A DNA stretch of 44,797 bases, from contig CAISIV010000063.1 of NCBI GenBank assembly GCA_903885555.1, positions 1-44,797 on the forward strand. Reading direction: 5' to 3'. A program made the translations under genes and the position numbers. A model generated the notes under the pieces. That model was given only the letters and a program-made list of their open reading frames with translations, made no database searches and was not told the DNA's origin. The first letter of the stretch is position 1, and the number at the start of each line of letters is the position of its first letter. This DNA is from an uncultured Hyphomicrobiales bacterium (GTDB lineage: Bacteria; Pseudomonadota; Alphaproteobacteria; Rhizobiales; Xanthobacteraceae). Below, piece after piece: positions 26,643 to 35,261 of the stretch.

Positions 26643-27614
26643 ATGTTTAATCGCTTTCAAGCTGTGGCGCTCGCCGCCGCGCTGGCAGGATTGGCCGCAG
26701 CACCCGCGGCCGCGCAGGACTATCCGTCGCGCAACGTCACCATCATCGTACCGCAGCCGCCAGGCGGCGGAACCGACATCATCTCGCGCATCGTCGGCGC
26801 GCAACTGCAAACGCAACTCAAGCAAACCTTTGTCATCGACAACCGCACTGGCGCGGGCACCATCGTCGGCACCGTCGCTGCTGCCAACGCACAGCCGGAC
26901 GGCTACACGCTGCTGACCGGCCTCAACGCCAACATGGCGGTCAATTCGGCTCTTTACGACAAGCTGGCCTATGACACGATCCGGGATTTCACGCCGGTCG
27001 GCATGATGGCGGAGTTTCCCTTCGTTCTCGTCGTCAGCAAGGATTTCCCGGCGAAGTCGGTCAAAGAGCTGATCGACATGGCCAAGGCCAAACCCGGCGA
27101 GATCAACGTCGCCTCGGCCGGCAACGGCAGCGGCCAGCACCTCTCGCTCGAATTGTTCAAGCTGATGACCGGCACCAGCATGACGCACATTCCCTATCGC
27201 GGCGCGTCGCCGGCTTATACCGACGTCATCTCAGGCCGCACGCCGGTGTTCTTCGACAACCTGTCGAGCGCTTTGGGACAGATCAAGTCAGGCACCGTTC
27301 GCGCGCTCGCGGTGACTGGCAAGGAACGCTCGCCGGCACTGCCCGATGTGCCGACGGTCGCCGAAACCGTTCCCGGCTTTCAGAACTATGTCTGGTTCGG
27401 CTTGTGGGCGCCGAAGAAAACGCCACAGCCCATCATCGAGAAGCTGCACGCCGAATTGAAAAAGGCCGTGGCGGACCCGGAGGTGGCCAAGCGGATTGCC
27501 GCGGATGCCGGCGTGCCGATGAGCACGCCGCTCAACGAAATCGAACCGATGGTCAAAGCCGAAATCGCCAAGTGGTCCGACGTCGTCAAGCGCGCCAGCA
27601 TCAAGATCGAATAA
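26643..27614 (+). CDS. Bug/TctC family tripartite tricarboxylate transporter substrate-binding protein
   Basis: 323 residues. A signal peptide (MFNRFQAVALAAALAGLAAAPAAAQ, cleavage about 25) is followed by the Bug receptor sequence: YPSRNVTIIVPQPPGGGTDIISRIV, NRTGAGTIVGT, QPDGYTLLTG, and the VPTVAETVPGFQNYVWFGLW block. These periplasmic proteins bind carboxylates for TctAB transporters or act in sensing. No tctA or tctB gene is in the window, so this is an orphan receptor. The ATG is preceded by a strong GGGAGGAA. A second, damaged Bug gene faces it 39 bases downstream. Confidence 0.94.
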   Translation: MFNRFQAVALAAALAGLAAAPAAAQDYPSRNVTIIVPQPPGGGTDIISRIVGAQLQTQLKQTFVIDNRTGAGTIVGTVAAANAQPDGYTLLTGLNANMAVNSALYDKLAYDTIRDFTPVGMMAEFPFVLVVSKDFPAKSVKELIDMAKAKPGEINVASAGNGSGQHLSLELFKLMTGTSMTHIPYRGASPAYTDVISGRTPVFFDNLSSALGQIKSGTVRALAVTGKERSPALPDVPTVAETVPGFQNYVWFGLWAPKKTPQPIIEKLHAELKKAVADPEVAKRIAADAGVPMSTPLNEIEPMVKAEIAKWSDVVKRASIKIE

Positions 27615-27653
27615 CGGCTCGCGCTTTGCGCTTTAGCACTCGGCGATGCTCTT

Positions 27654-28641
27654 TTATCGCTTCTCGATGCCTGCCTTGTCGATGACCTGCGACCATTTGG
27701 CGACGTCGCTCTTGATACGGGCATGCAGATCGGCGGATGACATGCCGCGCGCATCCATGCCGGCGGCGGCGGAATATTTCTGCACTTCCGGCGACTTCAG
27801 CGCTTCTTCGACCGCATGGTTGAGCGTGGTGACGATCTCGGCGGGGGTACCTGCGGGGACCGCAAGCCCGTTCCAGCTTGTGACTTCGTAGCCGGGCAGA
27901 CCGCTCTCTTTCGCGGTCGGCACGTTCGGCAGGTTGCTGGCGCGCTCGGGGTCCAGTGGTCGCAAGCACGACCATCTGGTCGTTGGTGATGGAAGCCTGG
28001 AAACCGGCGTAATACTCGAAGGCGACATCGACATCGCCGCGCAGCACGGCGTTGGCGAGATCCGGTGACGTCTTGTACGGCACGACGGTGACGTCGAGGC
28101 CTGCGAGGGTCTTGAACAGCTCGGCCGAGAGGTTCTGCGCGCTGCCGGCGTTGATCGAGCCGAAGTTCAGCTTGCCGGGTTTTGCCTTGGCGGCGGTAAT
28201 GACATCCTGAATGTTCTTGTATGCGCCACCGACTTTGGTCGTTATCACCAGTCCGTAGGACGCAGTGGTCGAAACCGGTACGAAATCCTTTTCGATGTCG
28301 TACGGCAGCGTCTTGAACAGCGCCTTGGCGATGGTCAGGCCGCCGCCGAGCATCACCAGTGTGTAGCCATCCGGCGGCGCATCCCTGCCGGCCTGCATGC
28401 CGACCACGCCGGCAGCACCCGGCCTGTTCTCAATGAAGAACTGCTGACCAAATTTCTGGCTCATGCTCTGTGCCACCATCCGCATGGTGACGTCGGCGAT
28501 GCCGCCGGGACCATAAGGCACGATCACGCGCACCGGTTTCGTTGGATACGTCTGGGCCTGTGCCCCAGTGCCGATCGTAAGCGCACAAAGCACCGCGGCC
28601 GTGCAGCTCAACAACGACCGTACGGCAAATAACAAGTTCAT
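27654..28641 (-). pseudogene. Bug/TctC family receptor gene with a single-base frameshift
   Basis: Starting at 28641, MNLLFAVRSLLSCTAAVLC gives a signal peptide, then YPTKPVRVIVPYGPGGIADVTMRMV and NRPGAAGVVGMQAG identify a Bug receptor. The frame is correct to ATTGP, then shifts at a C4 run on the coding strand (G4 at 27948-27951). Removing one base restores ERASNLPNVPTAKESGLPGY, and the family sequence continues to a proper stop at 27654. The rest of the gene looks undamaged and under normal codon use, so either a recent mutation or a sequencing error at the homopolymer is likely. The unshifted product would end in unrelated Arg-rich sequence. Confidence 0.85.
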
Positions 28642-28835
28642 TTTCTACTCTTCCTCATGGCGTTCTCTTGGCGTTTGGCGCGGACACTAGGGAGCCACGG
28701 CGGCGCTGACAATATGTTTTGCCCACACGCCGTAAGACGCTGAATGCATGGCCGAGCCGCTTTACGCTGGCGATGCCGTGTTCTACGGAAGGCCGCCCGG
28801 CGCCGCCGGGACCCCGCCTCAATACCGGACCTCCC

Positions 28836-29684
28836 ATGACCACCATCGATATCCATCCGCACATCATCTCTATCGATACCGCGCGCTATCCGCGTGCGCC
28901 GCTGGGCGGCAAGCAGTCGGACTGGTCGGCTACGCGTCCGGTATCGATGGAGCAGATGCTCGCGGCAATGGATGAGGCCGGCGTGGACAAGGCCGCCATC
29001 GTGCAGGCCTCGACCTGTTACGGCCATGACAACTCCTACGTCGCCGATGCGGTCGCCGCACATCCGGAGCGTTTCACTGGCGTGTTCTCGGTCGACATCA
29101 TGGCGCCCGACGCGGCGGAACGCATGAAGTACTGGCTCGGCAAGGGCCTCGCCGGTCTGCGTCTCTTCACCTTCGGCAGCACCATGTCGGAGCAGGCAAG
29201 CTGGCTCGACGATCCGAAATCCTATCCGGGCTGGACCGCTGCCGGAGAGCTCGGCCTCTCGGTGTGTTTGCAGATGTCCGCCAAGGCTATTCCGCAGGCC
29301 ATCAACATGGCCAAGCGCTTCCCCAACGTGAAGATCCTGCTCGATCACTGCGCGCGTCCGTCGCTCGAAGACGGGCCGCCCTACGCCGCCGCAGCAAGCC
29401 TCTTCGAACTGGCGAAGTACCCCAACGTCTATCTCAAGCTCTCGCCGCGCGTGTTCCATGAAAGCCGCAAGGGCAAAGCGACCCCGGACACATTCTTCCA
29501 GAAGCTCGTTGCCGAATTCGGCGCGCAGAGGCTCGCCTGGGGTTCTAACTATCCGTCCAACGAAGGCACGCTGCCCTCGCTGCTGAAGCTGGCGCGCGAG
29601 AGCGTCGCCAGTCTGTCGAAGACCGACCAGGAATGGATTTTCGCCAAGACAGCGCATACGCTGTATCCCGTGCTGGCAGACTGA
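28836..29684 (+). CDS. Amidohydrolase-2 family metal-dependent hydrolase
   Basis: 282 residues from the ATG at 28836 (MTTIDIHPHIIS). The N-terminal Asp-Ile-His-Pro-His metal motif opens a TIM-barrel hydrolase; later blocks include the VKILLDHCARPS segment (metal His) and LAWGSNYPSNEG near the C-terminus. In most family members the last motif is Gly-Ser-Asp-x-Pro with a catalytic aspartate; here it is Asn, as in some subgroups, so activity may differ. The family covers decarboxylases, lactonases and hydratases of aromatic and sugar-acid pathways. The frame is open from 28719, but the extra sequence is unconserved. The next gene starts 11 bases after its stop. Confidence 0.87.
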   Translation: MTTIDIHPHIISIDTARYPRAPLGGKQSDWSATRPVSMEQMLAAMDEAGVDKAAIVQASTCYGHDNSYVADAVAAHPERFTGVFSVDIMAPDAAERMKYWLGKGLAGLRLFTFGSTMSEQASWLDDPKSYPGWTAAGELGLSVCLQMSAKAIPQAINMAKRFPNVKILLDHCARPSLEDGPPYAAAASLFELAKYPNVYLKLSPRVFHESRKGKATPDTFFQKLVAEFGAQRLAWGSNYPSNEGTLPSLLKLARESVASLSKTDQEWIFAKTAHTLYPVLAD

Positions 29685-29694
29685 GGAGACACCG

Positions 29695-30585
29695 ATGGCC
29701 GAAAAAATGAAACTCGCCACCCTGCTCGGCAACTATCCGGTCGCGGCCGCGATCAGGAACGGCGAGATCAGATCCGATCTCGTCGAATTCGACATCGCCG
29801 ATGTGAAAGTGTCGAACACCGCCTTCAAGCCGCTGGTGCGCGAAGCCAGGTTCGACCTCGCCGAACTGGCCATCGTCACCTATTTGCAAGCCAAAGCCGC
29901 CGGCAAGGCCTACACCCTCATTCCGGCGACCGTGGTCGGCCGCGGCCAGCATCACACCATCGCCTACAATCCCGAACGCGGCGCGCTGAAGGCTTCGGAT
30001 CTGACCGGCAAGCGCGTCGGCGTGCGCGCCTATACGCAGACCACCGGCGCCTGGGTGCGCGGTTTTCTCGCCGACGATTACGGCGTCGATCCGCTGAAAG
30101 TGCAGTGGGTGACCTTCGAGGACCCGCATGTTGCCGAATACAAGGATCCGGAATTCGTCACCCGCGCCCCGGCGGACAAAAATCTGACGCAGATGCTGCT
30201 CGACGGCGAGATCGATGCCGCCATCGTCGGCGACAAGATTCCCGACCCACGCCTCAAGCCGCTCATTCCCGATGCCGACGCCGTGGCCAAAAAATGGGCC
30301 GAATCTCACGGCGGCGTACCGATCAACCACATGATGGTGGTGCGGGACTCGATCTCGAAATCACGCCCCGACGTGATCAAGGAAATCTATCGCATCTTGC
30401 TGGAGAGCCGGCGCGCGGCGCAGCCGGCGGCGGACAACAGCCTGCTCGATCCGTTGCGTTTCGGCATCGAGGCCAACCGCCGTTCGCTCGAGCTCATCAT
30501 CGACTACAGCTTCCGCCAGAAGCTGATCCCGCGGAAGTATACGGTCGACGAGTTGTTCGACGACGTCACGCGCGTGCTGGGTTAA
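29695..30585 (+). CDS. 4,5-dihydroxyphthalate decarboxylase-like / periplasmic-binding-fold protein
   Basis: 296 residues with no signal peptide. KLATLLGNYPVAAAIRNGEI, LTGKRVGVRAYTQTTGAWVRGFLADDYGVD and PINHMMVVRD match the group annotated as 4,5-dihydroxyphthalate decarboxylase (Pht5-like), which has the type-2 periplasmic-binding fold but is cytoplasmic. True phthalate-pathway function is not proven; many homologues are poorly characterised. It is translationally close to the amidohydrolase (ribosome-binding site TGAGGAGACACCG), indicating a two-gene operon acting on an aromatic or related acid. Confidence 0.8.
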   Translation: MAEKMKLATLLGNYPVAAAIRNGEIRSDLVEFDIADVKVSNTAFKPLVREARFDLAELAIVTYLQAKAAGKAYTLIPATVVGRGQHHTIAYNPERGALKASDLTGKRVGVRAYTQTTGAWVRGFLADDYGVDPLKVQWVTFEDPHVAEYKDPEFVTRAPADKNLTQMLLDGEIDAAIVGDKIPDPRLKPLIPDADAVAKKWAESHGGVPINHMMVVRDSISKSRPDVIKEIYRILLESRRAAQPAADNSLLDPLRFGIEANRRSLELIIDYSFRQKLIPRKYTVDELFDDVTRVLG

Positions 30586-30591
30586 GCCGGG

Positions 30592-31440
30592 TTAGACCGG
30601 CTCGACATCCCACTTCGGCGCGCGTTCCGGCGGATCGGCGATACGCACGCGCTTGCTGCGCAGTGCCGAAATCTTCTTCATCTCGTCGTCACTGAGCGTG
30701 AAGTCGAATACGTCGAGGTTTTCCTCGATGTGCGCTTCTTCCAGCGCGCGCGGCACCGCCGACACCATCGGCTGCTGAATGAGCCAACGCAGGCACACCT
30801 GTGCCGCCGTCTTGCCGTGCGCCTTGGCCACGTCCTTGATGACGGGATCGTCCAGCAACTGGCCGCGCGCCACCGGGCAGTAAGCGGTCAGGATCATGCC
30901 GTAGCCGCGCAACGCCGCGAGCATGCGGTCCTGCGGCAGATAGGCGTGATATTCGAGCTGGTTGGTGATCAGCGGCTCGGGGCAGACACGGACCGCCTCC
31001 TCGAGCATCGCCAACGTGTAGTTGGACACGCCAATGTACCGCGTCAGGCCGCTGCGCTTGGCCTTGGCCAGCGCACCCAGCGTCTCCTTGAGCGGGACAT
31101 TCGGCTGCGGCCAGTGCACCAGCAGCAGGTCGACATAGTCCAGACCAAGCGTCTTCAGGCTGGTTTCGGCCGACTTGAGAAAATCCGCCTCGCGGGCATT
31201 CTCTTCCGTCACCTTGGTCGTCACCCACAATTCATTGCGCGCGATGCCGCTGGCGCGGATGCCCTCGCCGACGCGTTCCTCGGTGCCATATTTGCGCGCG
31301 GTATCGATCAGCCGGTAGCCCGATTTAATGGCATGAGCGACCAGTTCGACGGGCCGTTGCGGCAGCAGCATGGTGCCGAAGCCGATGGCCGGCATGGCAG
31401 CGCCGTGTGCGGGAATCGTGAAAGCTTTGGGCGGCAGCAT
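30592..31440 (-). CDS. Aldo/keto reductase
   Basis: 282 residues. The catalytic tetrad is visible: Asp and Tyr in YRLIDTARKYGTEE, Lys in WVTTKVTEE and His in LLLVHWPQP. The IGVSNYTLAMLEEA and late NADPH-binding LSDDEMKKISALRS stretches fit the AKR fold. It should reduce aldehydes or ketones with NADPH, similar to 2,5-diketo-D-gluconate reductases (AKR5 type). Its stop lies 6 bases from the convergent Pht5-like gene. Upstream is the bidirectional terminator at 31506. Confidence 0.93.
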   Translation of the reverse strand: MLPPKAFTIPAHGAAMPAIGFGTMLLPQRPVELVAHAIKSGYRLIDTARKYGTEERVGEGIRASGIARNELWVTTKVTEENAREADFLKSAETSLKTLGLDYVDLLLVHWPQPNVPLKETLGALAKAKRSGLTRYIGVSNYTLAMLEEAVRVCPEPLITNQLEYHAYLPQDRMLAALRGYGMILTAYCPVARGQLLDDPVIKDVAKAHGKTAAQVCLRWLIQQPMVSAVPRALEEAHIEENLDVFDFTLSDDEMKKISALRSKRVRIADPPERAPKWDVEPV

Positions 31441-31505
31441 CGTGAACTCCGGAAAGACGAACCGGACGCCAACCTAGCGGTAATATGCGGCTGCACCAAT
31501 AAAAA

Positions 31506-31526
31506 GGGCGGCCACGAAGGCCGCCC
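31506..31526 (-). terminator. Rho-independent terminator for the 31551-31808 gene
   Basis: GGGCGGCC (31506-31513) and GGCCGCCC (31519-31526) form a perfect 8-bp stem with a 5-base loop. Five As precede it on the plus strand, giving a TTTTT run after the hairpin for leftward transcription. It lies just past the stop of the small leftward gene at 31551, and insulates it from the aldo/keto reductase. Confidence 0.8.
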
Positions 31527-31550
31527 GTTTCAAACCAACGCCATGCACGA

Positions 31551-31808
31551 TTATACGAAGCGACGCTCCCGGTTCGTGCCCAGCAGCGTTCCGCGCCCGC
31601 TGCGCGACGGCGTCGCAGCCTGTGTAGGCTTCGCGGCCGGCTGAGCGGCGGCTTTGCGAACCGGAACCGCGGTCACCGTCACATGCGCTGGCGATTTGAA
31701 CAGGTTATCGAGCCCTGCCTCGAACGCCTTTTTCTGAGCCTCAAGATTGCTATCGAGCAACGCCCGCGCTTTGTCGTCGGTGCCCTTGATCACGAATTTG
31801 GTCAACAC
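31551..31808 (-). CDS. Small hypothetical protein with Ala/Pro-rich tail
   Basis: About 85 residues. The N-terminal half (LTKFVIKGTDDKARALLDSNLEAQKKAFEAGLDNLF) is helical and charged; the second half is Ala/Pro-rich ending in a basic stretch (TNRERRFV). I do not recognise a family. Support for a real gene comes from a GGAG site just before the GTG-TTG start pair and a textbook terminator immediately after the stop. The start may be GTG at 31808 or the next codon, TTG. Confidence 0.65.
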   Translation of the reverse strand: MLTKFVIKGTDDKARALLDSNLEAQKKAFEAGLDNLFKSPAHVTVTAVPVRKAAAQPAAKPTQAATPSRSGRGTLLGTNRERRFV

Positions 31809-32043
31809 GCTCTCCTTATCGTCCCAGAGCGTTTGTCATGGCAGGCGCCGGATAAAACATCGCAACCGGGATCGTTACAATTTTATGGAGTCGCGGTTGG
31901 GTGATACCGAAACCGAAAAAAACGCGGTCACGGGCCACCCTTTTCCAAATCTCCGCGCGGAACTTGCTCCACGGCGATGCGCGCTTTTCGTGCGCTGCGG
32001 CTGCCTTTGATGTCGGAGGCAACCTGCTGGTGTTGACTCGTTT

Positions 32044-32058
32044 GTTCATGTTATGTTC
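32044..32058. promoter_or_regulatory. LexA (SOS) box, GTTC-N7-GTTC
   Basis: GTTC (32044-32047), seven bases, GTTC (32055-32058) is the direct-repeat operator known for alphaproteobacterial LexA. It lies between a candidate -35 TTGACT (32033-32038) and a -10-like TTCTAG (32056-32061), 28 bases before the start of the Y-family polymerase gene. That is the expected position for repression by LexA and induction by DNA damage. Confidence 0.75.
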
Positions 32059-32061
32059 TAG

Positions 32062-32079
32062 TCTTCCTCTTCAGGAAGA
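32062..32079 (+). promoter_or_regulatory. Hairpin covering the polymerase ribosome-binding site
   Basis: TCTTCCT (32062-32068), loop CTTC, and AGGAAGA (32073-32079) form a perfect 7-bp stem-loop. The right arm is the Shine-Dalgarno sequence of the GTG-started polymerase gene at 32086. Folding would hide the site and lower translation, a second layer of control after the LexA box. This is predicted from sequence only. Confidence 0.45.
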
Positions 32080-32085
32080 AAAGCC

Positions 32086-33336
32086 GTGCGCCAGCCCCGA
32101 GAAGTCGAACGTCTGTATATTGACTGCGATGGTTTTTTCGCCGCGGTCGAACAACAGGCCCATCCGCATCTGCGCGGCAAGCCGGTCGGGGTCGTGCCGT
32201 TCAAGGACGCGCGGCACACCTGCGTCATCGCCTGCTCGCGCGAGGCCAAGCTGCGCGGCGTCAAAAATGTGATGAGCATGGAGGAGGCACGGGAACTCTG
32301 CCCCGATATCATCTTCGTACCGCAATCGCCCGACCTCTACCGCCGCGCGCATAAAAACCTGCTGTCTGAAATCTCCGCCGTCATTCCCGTCGATGCGGTG
32401 AAATCGATCGACGAACTCACCTGCCGCGTCTCGCCTGCCGAACAAAGCGATCCGCATACGCTTGGTTTGAAGATCAAGAAACGGATCGCCGACAATATCG
32501 GCCCCTTTATCACCTGTTCGATCGGCTTCGCCGCCAATCGCCAACTTGCCAAGATGGCGTGCAAGATCGGCAAGCCGAACGGCAACCTGATATGGCACCC
32601 GAAAGATATGCCGGGTCCGCTGCTGCGGCTGACTCTGCGGGACATTCCCGGCGTCGGCGCGCGGATGGAGCAAAATCTGATCGACGCCGGCATTGCGACG
32701 ATGGCGGATTTGCTCGCCACCCAGCCCAAGCACATGCGTAAACTTTGGGGCAACGTGACCGGCGAACGGCTGTGGTACGCGCTCCATGGTTATGACGTGC
32801 AGACACCGCCATCGGGCCGCGGCATGTACGGCCACGGCCGCGTGCTGCCGCCGGATCACCGCACCGCCCAACACGTCAAGTCCGCGTCCCGTCTGCTGCT
32901 GGTCAAAGCGGCACGCCGTATGCGGCGCGACGGCTGGAACGCCGGCCGTCTCTGGCTGTGGCTGGAACTGATGGGTAGCGGTTCGGTGCATCGCGATGCA
33001 TGGCTGCCAGCGGTGCATGACGATCAGGCCGTGCTGTCGGCACTTGAGCGTCTGTGGAGCGACGTTGAGTTAAAGCTGCCACGTAGCGCGCGCATCTTGC
33101 GTCTCGGCGTCACGCTGCTCGAACTGACCCGCGCCAGTGAACGCCAACTTGATATTTTGCTCGACGACGACAAACAACGCCGCCGCTGCGAGGACGCCAC
33201 GACAGCGATCGATGCGCTCAACCGTAAATACGGCCGTACCCTTGTCAGCTTCGGCCCCTGGACACCGCCACCCGGCGGCTATGCCGGTGGCAAGATCAGC
33301 TACACGCGGATTCCGCGCGCGGAGGACTTCTGGTGA
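32086..33336 (+). CDS. Y-family DNA polymerase (DinB/UmuC-like)
   Basis: 416 residues. The palm starts with RLYIDCDGFFAAVEQQ (catalytic Asp), followed by ACSREAKLRGVKN and KSIDELTCRV, where the catalytic Asp-Glu pair is kept but the usual Ala after it is Leu. CSIGFAANRQLAKMACKIGKPNG and the helix-hairpin-helix thumb DIPGVGARMEQNLIDAG follow. The C-terminal little-finger region is diverged from DinB (Pol IV), and no beta-clamp peptide is obvious. It should perform translesion synthesis. The GTG at 32086 is chosen because AGGAAG precedes it by 7 bases. It is downstream of an SOS box and overlaps the next gene by 4 bases. Confidence 0.88.
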   Translation: MRQPREVERLYIDCDGFFAAVEQQAHPHLRGKPVGVVPFKDARHTCVIACSREAKLRGVKNVMSMEEARELCPDIIFVPQSPDLYRRAHKNLLSEISAVIPVDAVKSIDELTCRVSPAEQSDPHTLGLKIKKRIADNIGPFITCSIGFAANRQLAKMACKIGKPNGNLIWHPKDMPGPLLRLTLRDIPGVGARMEQNLIDAGIATMADLLATQPKHMRKLWGNVTGERLWYALHGYDVQTPPSGRGMYGHGRVLPPDHRTAQHVKSASRLLLVKAARRMRRDGWNAGRLWLWLELMGSGSVHRDAWLPAVHDDQAVLSALERLWSDVELKLPRSARILRLGVTLLELTRASERQLDILLDDDKQRRRCEDATTAIDALNRKYGRTLVSFGPWTPPPGGYAGGKISYTRIPRAEDFW

Positions 33337-33584
33337 CCTGGAAAACCGATCTGAAATTGAGCGACCTTGATGCCGGAACGGAAATCGAGATCGAATGCAA
33401 GCGATGCGGGCTATCCCGTTACGAGACACCGGCACAGATACGGATGAAATTCGATTGCCAGCACGCTTATCTGGATGAAGTCGAATACAGCCTATGCTGT
33501 TCAAACCGTTTCTGCCGGGGCGGCGTGCGCATCTCGCTCATGTATGACGACAAGAACGAGGGATTCGTCGGCGGCATGGCGTGA
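33333..33584 (+). CDS. Small cysteine-rich protein coupled to the Y-family polymerase
   Basis: 83 residues starting at a GTG that overlaps the polymerase stop (GTGA), so translation is coupled. Cysteines in IECKRCGLSRYE, FDCQHAY and LCCSNRFCRGG (two CxxC-like pairs about 35 residues apart) suggest a zinc ribbon or knuckle. I recognise no named family. Its fixed position behind an SOS-controlled polymerase suggests an accessory factor for lesion bypass (inference). A terminator follows 10 bases after the stop. Confidence 0.78.
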   Translation: MTWKTDLKLSDLDAGTEIEIECKRCGLSRYETPAQIRMKFDCQHAYLDEVEYSLCCSNRFCRGGVRISLMYDDKNEGFVGGMA

Positions 33585-33594
33585 AACAAAAAAA

Positions 33595-33613
33595 GGCGGC
33601 CATGACGGCCGCC
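33595..33613. terminator. Bidirectional terminator between the polymerase operon and pckA
   Basis: GGCGGCC (33595-33601) and GGCCGCC (33607-33613) form a perfect 7-bp stem with a 5-base loop. It is flanked by an A-run on the left (a T-run for leftward pckA transcripts) and CTTTT on the right (for rightward transcripts). It closely resembles the hairpin at 31506. Confidence 0.82.
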
Positions 33614-33638
33614 CTTTTGCAAACTTTTGCGAGGAAAC

Positions 33639-35261
33639 TTACTCCGCGGCGATGCGCACTTCCGGCGCCGCCGCCTTGACCTCTGCCGTCACGTCCTTTT
33701 CGAACTTGGTAAAGTTCTTCTGGAACATGCCGACCAGCTCGCGCGCGGTCTTGTCGAACTCGGCTTTGTTCTGCCAGGTCTTGATCGGGTTCAAGAGGTG
33801 CGGCTCGACGCCCGGCACCGAGGTCGGCACCGCGAAGCCGAAATACGGATCCGTGCGGAAGTCGGCGTTCTTGAGCGAACCGTTGAGCGCGGCGGTGACC
33901 AGTGTGCGGGTCGCCTTGATCGGCATACGGCGGCCGACGCCGTAGATGCCGCCGGTCCAGCCGGAGTTGACCAGCCAGACGTCGACATTGTGCTTCTTGA
34001 TGTAGTCGCGCAGCAGGTCGGCATAGACCGACGGATTGCGCGGCAGGAACGGCGAGCCGAAGCAGGTCGAGAATTCCGGCTGCACGCCCACAAGACCCTT
34101 CTCGGTACCGGCCACCTTGGCGGTGTAACCCGACAGGAAGTGGTACATCGCCTGGGTCGGCGTCAGCTTGGCAACCGGCGGCATGACGCCGAAGGCGTCG
34201 GCCGTCAGGAAGATGATGTTCTTCGGATGACTGGCGCGACCGCTGCGCGAAGCATTCGGGATGAAGTCGAGCGGATAGGCCGAGCGGGTATTCTCGGTCT
34301 TGCTGTCGTCATCGTAGTTCGGCTTGCGGGTGTATTCATCGAAGGTGACATTCTCCAGCACCGCGCCGAAGCGGTTGGTGGCGTCCCAGATCATCGGCTC
34401 CGCTTCCTTGGAGAGCTTGATGGTCTTGGCGTAGCAGCCGCCTTCGAAATTGAAGATGCCGTCCGGACCCCAGCCGGTTTCGTCGTCGCCGATGAGCGTG
34501 CGGTTCGGGTCGGCCGACAGCGTGGTCTTGCCGGTGCCCGACAGGCCGAAGAACAGCGCGCTCTCCTTGCCGTCCGCCGAGACGTTGGCCGAGCAGTGCA
34601 TCGGCACGACGTTCTGGGCCGGAAGGTAGAAATTCAATGTCGTGAACACCGACTTCTTCATCTCGCCCGCGTAAGAACTGCCGCAGATCAGAACGATCTT
34701 GTTGGTGAAATCGATCGCAACCTGCGTGTCGGAGCCTTCGCGGCCGCCATGACGCTTGGCGTCCGGCTTGAACGACGGCAGATCGATGATGGTGAGTTCG
34801 GGCGTGAAGGCGGCCAGTTCAGCCAATTCCGGACGGATCAGAAGCTGGCGGATGAACAGCGAGTGCCAGGCATATTCGGTGAAGACGCGGACCTTGATGC
34901 GATAGGTCGGATCGGCGCCGCCGTAGAGGTCCTGCGCGAACAGCTTCTTGCCTTTGCAGTGCGCGCGGAAGTCGGCGAGCATCGTGGCGAAGTGGTCCTT
35001 CGTCATCTTGCGGTTGCCTTCCCACCACAAGACGTCATGCGTCAGATCGTCGTCGACCGTGTGCTTGTCCTTCGGCGAGCGGCCGGTGTGATGGCCGGTG
35101 AAGGCCGACAGGGCGCCGCCCTCGACGATGGTCGCTTCCTTGGCGGCAATCGAATGCTCGTACAGCGAGGGCTCGGTCAGATTCCAGTGAACCTCGGCGA
35201 GATCTTTCAAACCGAATTTGTCCGCGCCATAGGCACTGTTGCGCACACCAGTCTCAATCAC
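33639..35261 (-). CDS. pckA: Phosphoenolpyruvate carboxykinase (ATP)
   Basis: 540 residues from a GTG at 35261, chosen because GGGAGG lies 7-8 bases upstream; an ATG at 35276 contains that site and is unlikely. It converts oxaloacetate and ATP to phosphoenolpyruvate in gluconeogenesis. ATP-type signatures: [28 protein letters not shown] (kinase-1a), LIGDDETGW (kinase-2) and [15 protein letters not shown]. All are intact. In Rhizobiales pckA commonly lies beside chvI-chvG; here four genes separate them. The C-terminus ends in the usual Ala/Glu-rich stretch. Confidence 0.96.
   Translation of the reverse strand: MIETGVRNSAYGADKFGLKDLAEVHWNLTEPSLYEHSIAAKEATIVEGGALSAFTGHHTGRSPKDKHTVDDDLTHDVLWWEGNRKMTKDHFATMLADFRAHCKGKKLFAQDLYGGADPTYRIKVRVFTEYAWHSLFIRQLLIRPELAELAAFTPELTIIDLPSFKPDAKRHGGREGSDTQVAIDFTNKIVLICGSSYAGEMKKSVFTTLNFYLPAQNVVPMHCSANVSADGKESALFFGLSGTGKTTLSADPNRTLIGDDETGWGPDGIFNFEGGCYAKTIKLSKEAEPMIWDATNRFGAVLENVTFDEYTRKPNYDDDSKTENTRSAYPLDFIPNASRSGRASHPKNIIFLTADAFGVMPPVAKLTPTQAMYHFLSGYTAKVAGTEKGLVGVQPEFSTCFGSPFLPRNPSVYADLLRDYIKKHNVDVWLVNSGWTGGIYGVGRRMPIKATRTLVTAALNGSLKNADFRTDPYFGFAVPTSVPGVEPHLLNPIKTWQNKAEFDKTARELVGMFQKNFTKFEKDVTAEVKAAAPEVRIAAE

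Noticed and set aside
31816-32049. 77-codon minus-strand frame starting inside the SOS box
   Set aside because: It has no recognisable motif, its start falls in the promoter of the polymerase gene, and no ribosome-binding site was seen.
31506-33613. The two similar GGCGGCC hairpins as ends of a mobile element enclosing the polymerase cassette
   Set aside because: Both are ordinary terminators placed right after stop codons, with T-runs in the proper direction; no transposase or target duplication was seen.
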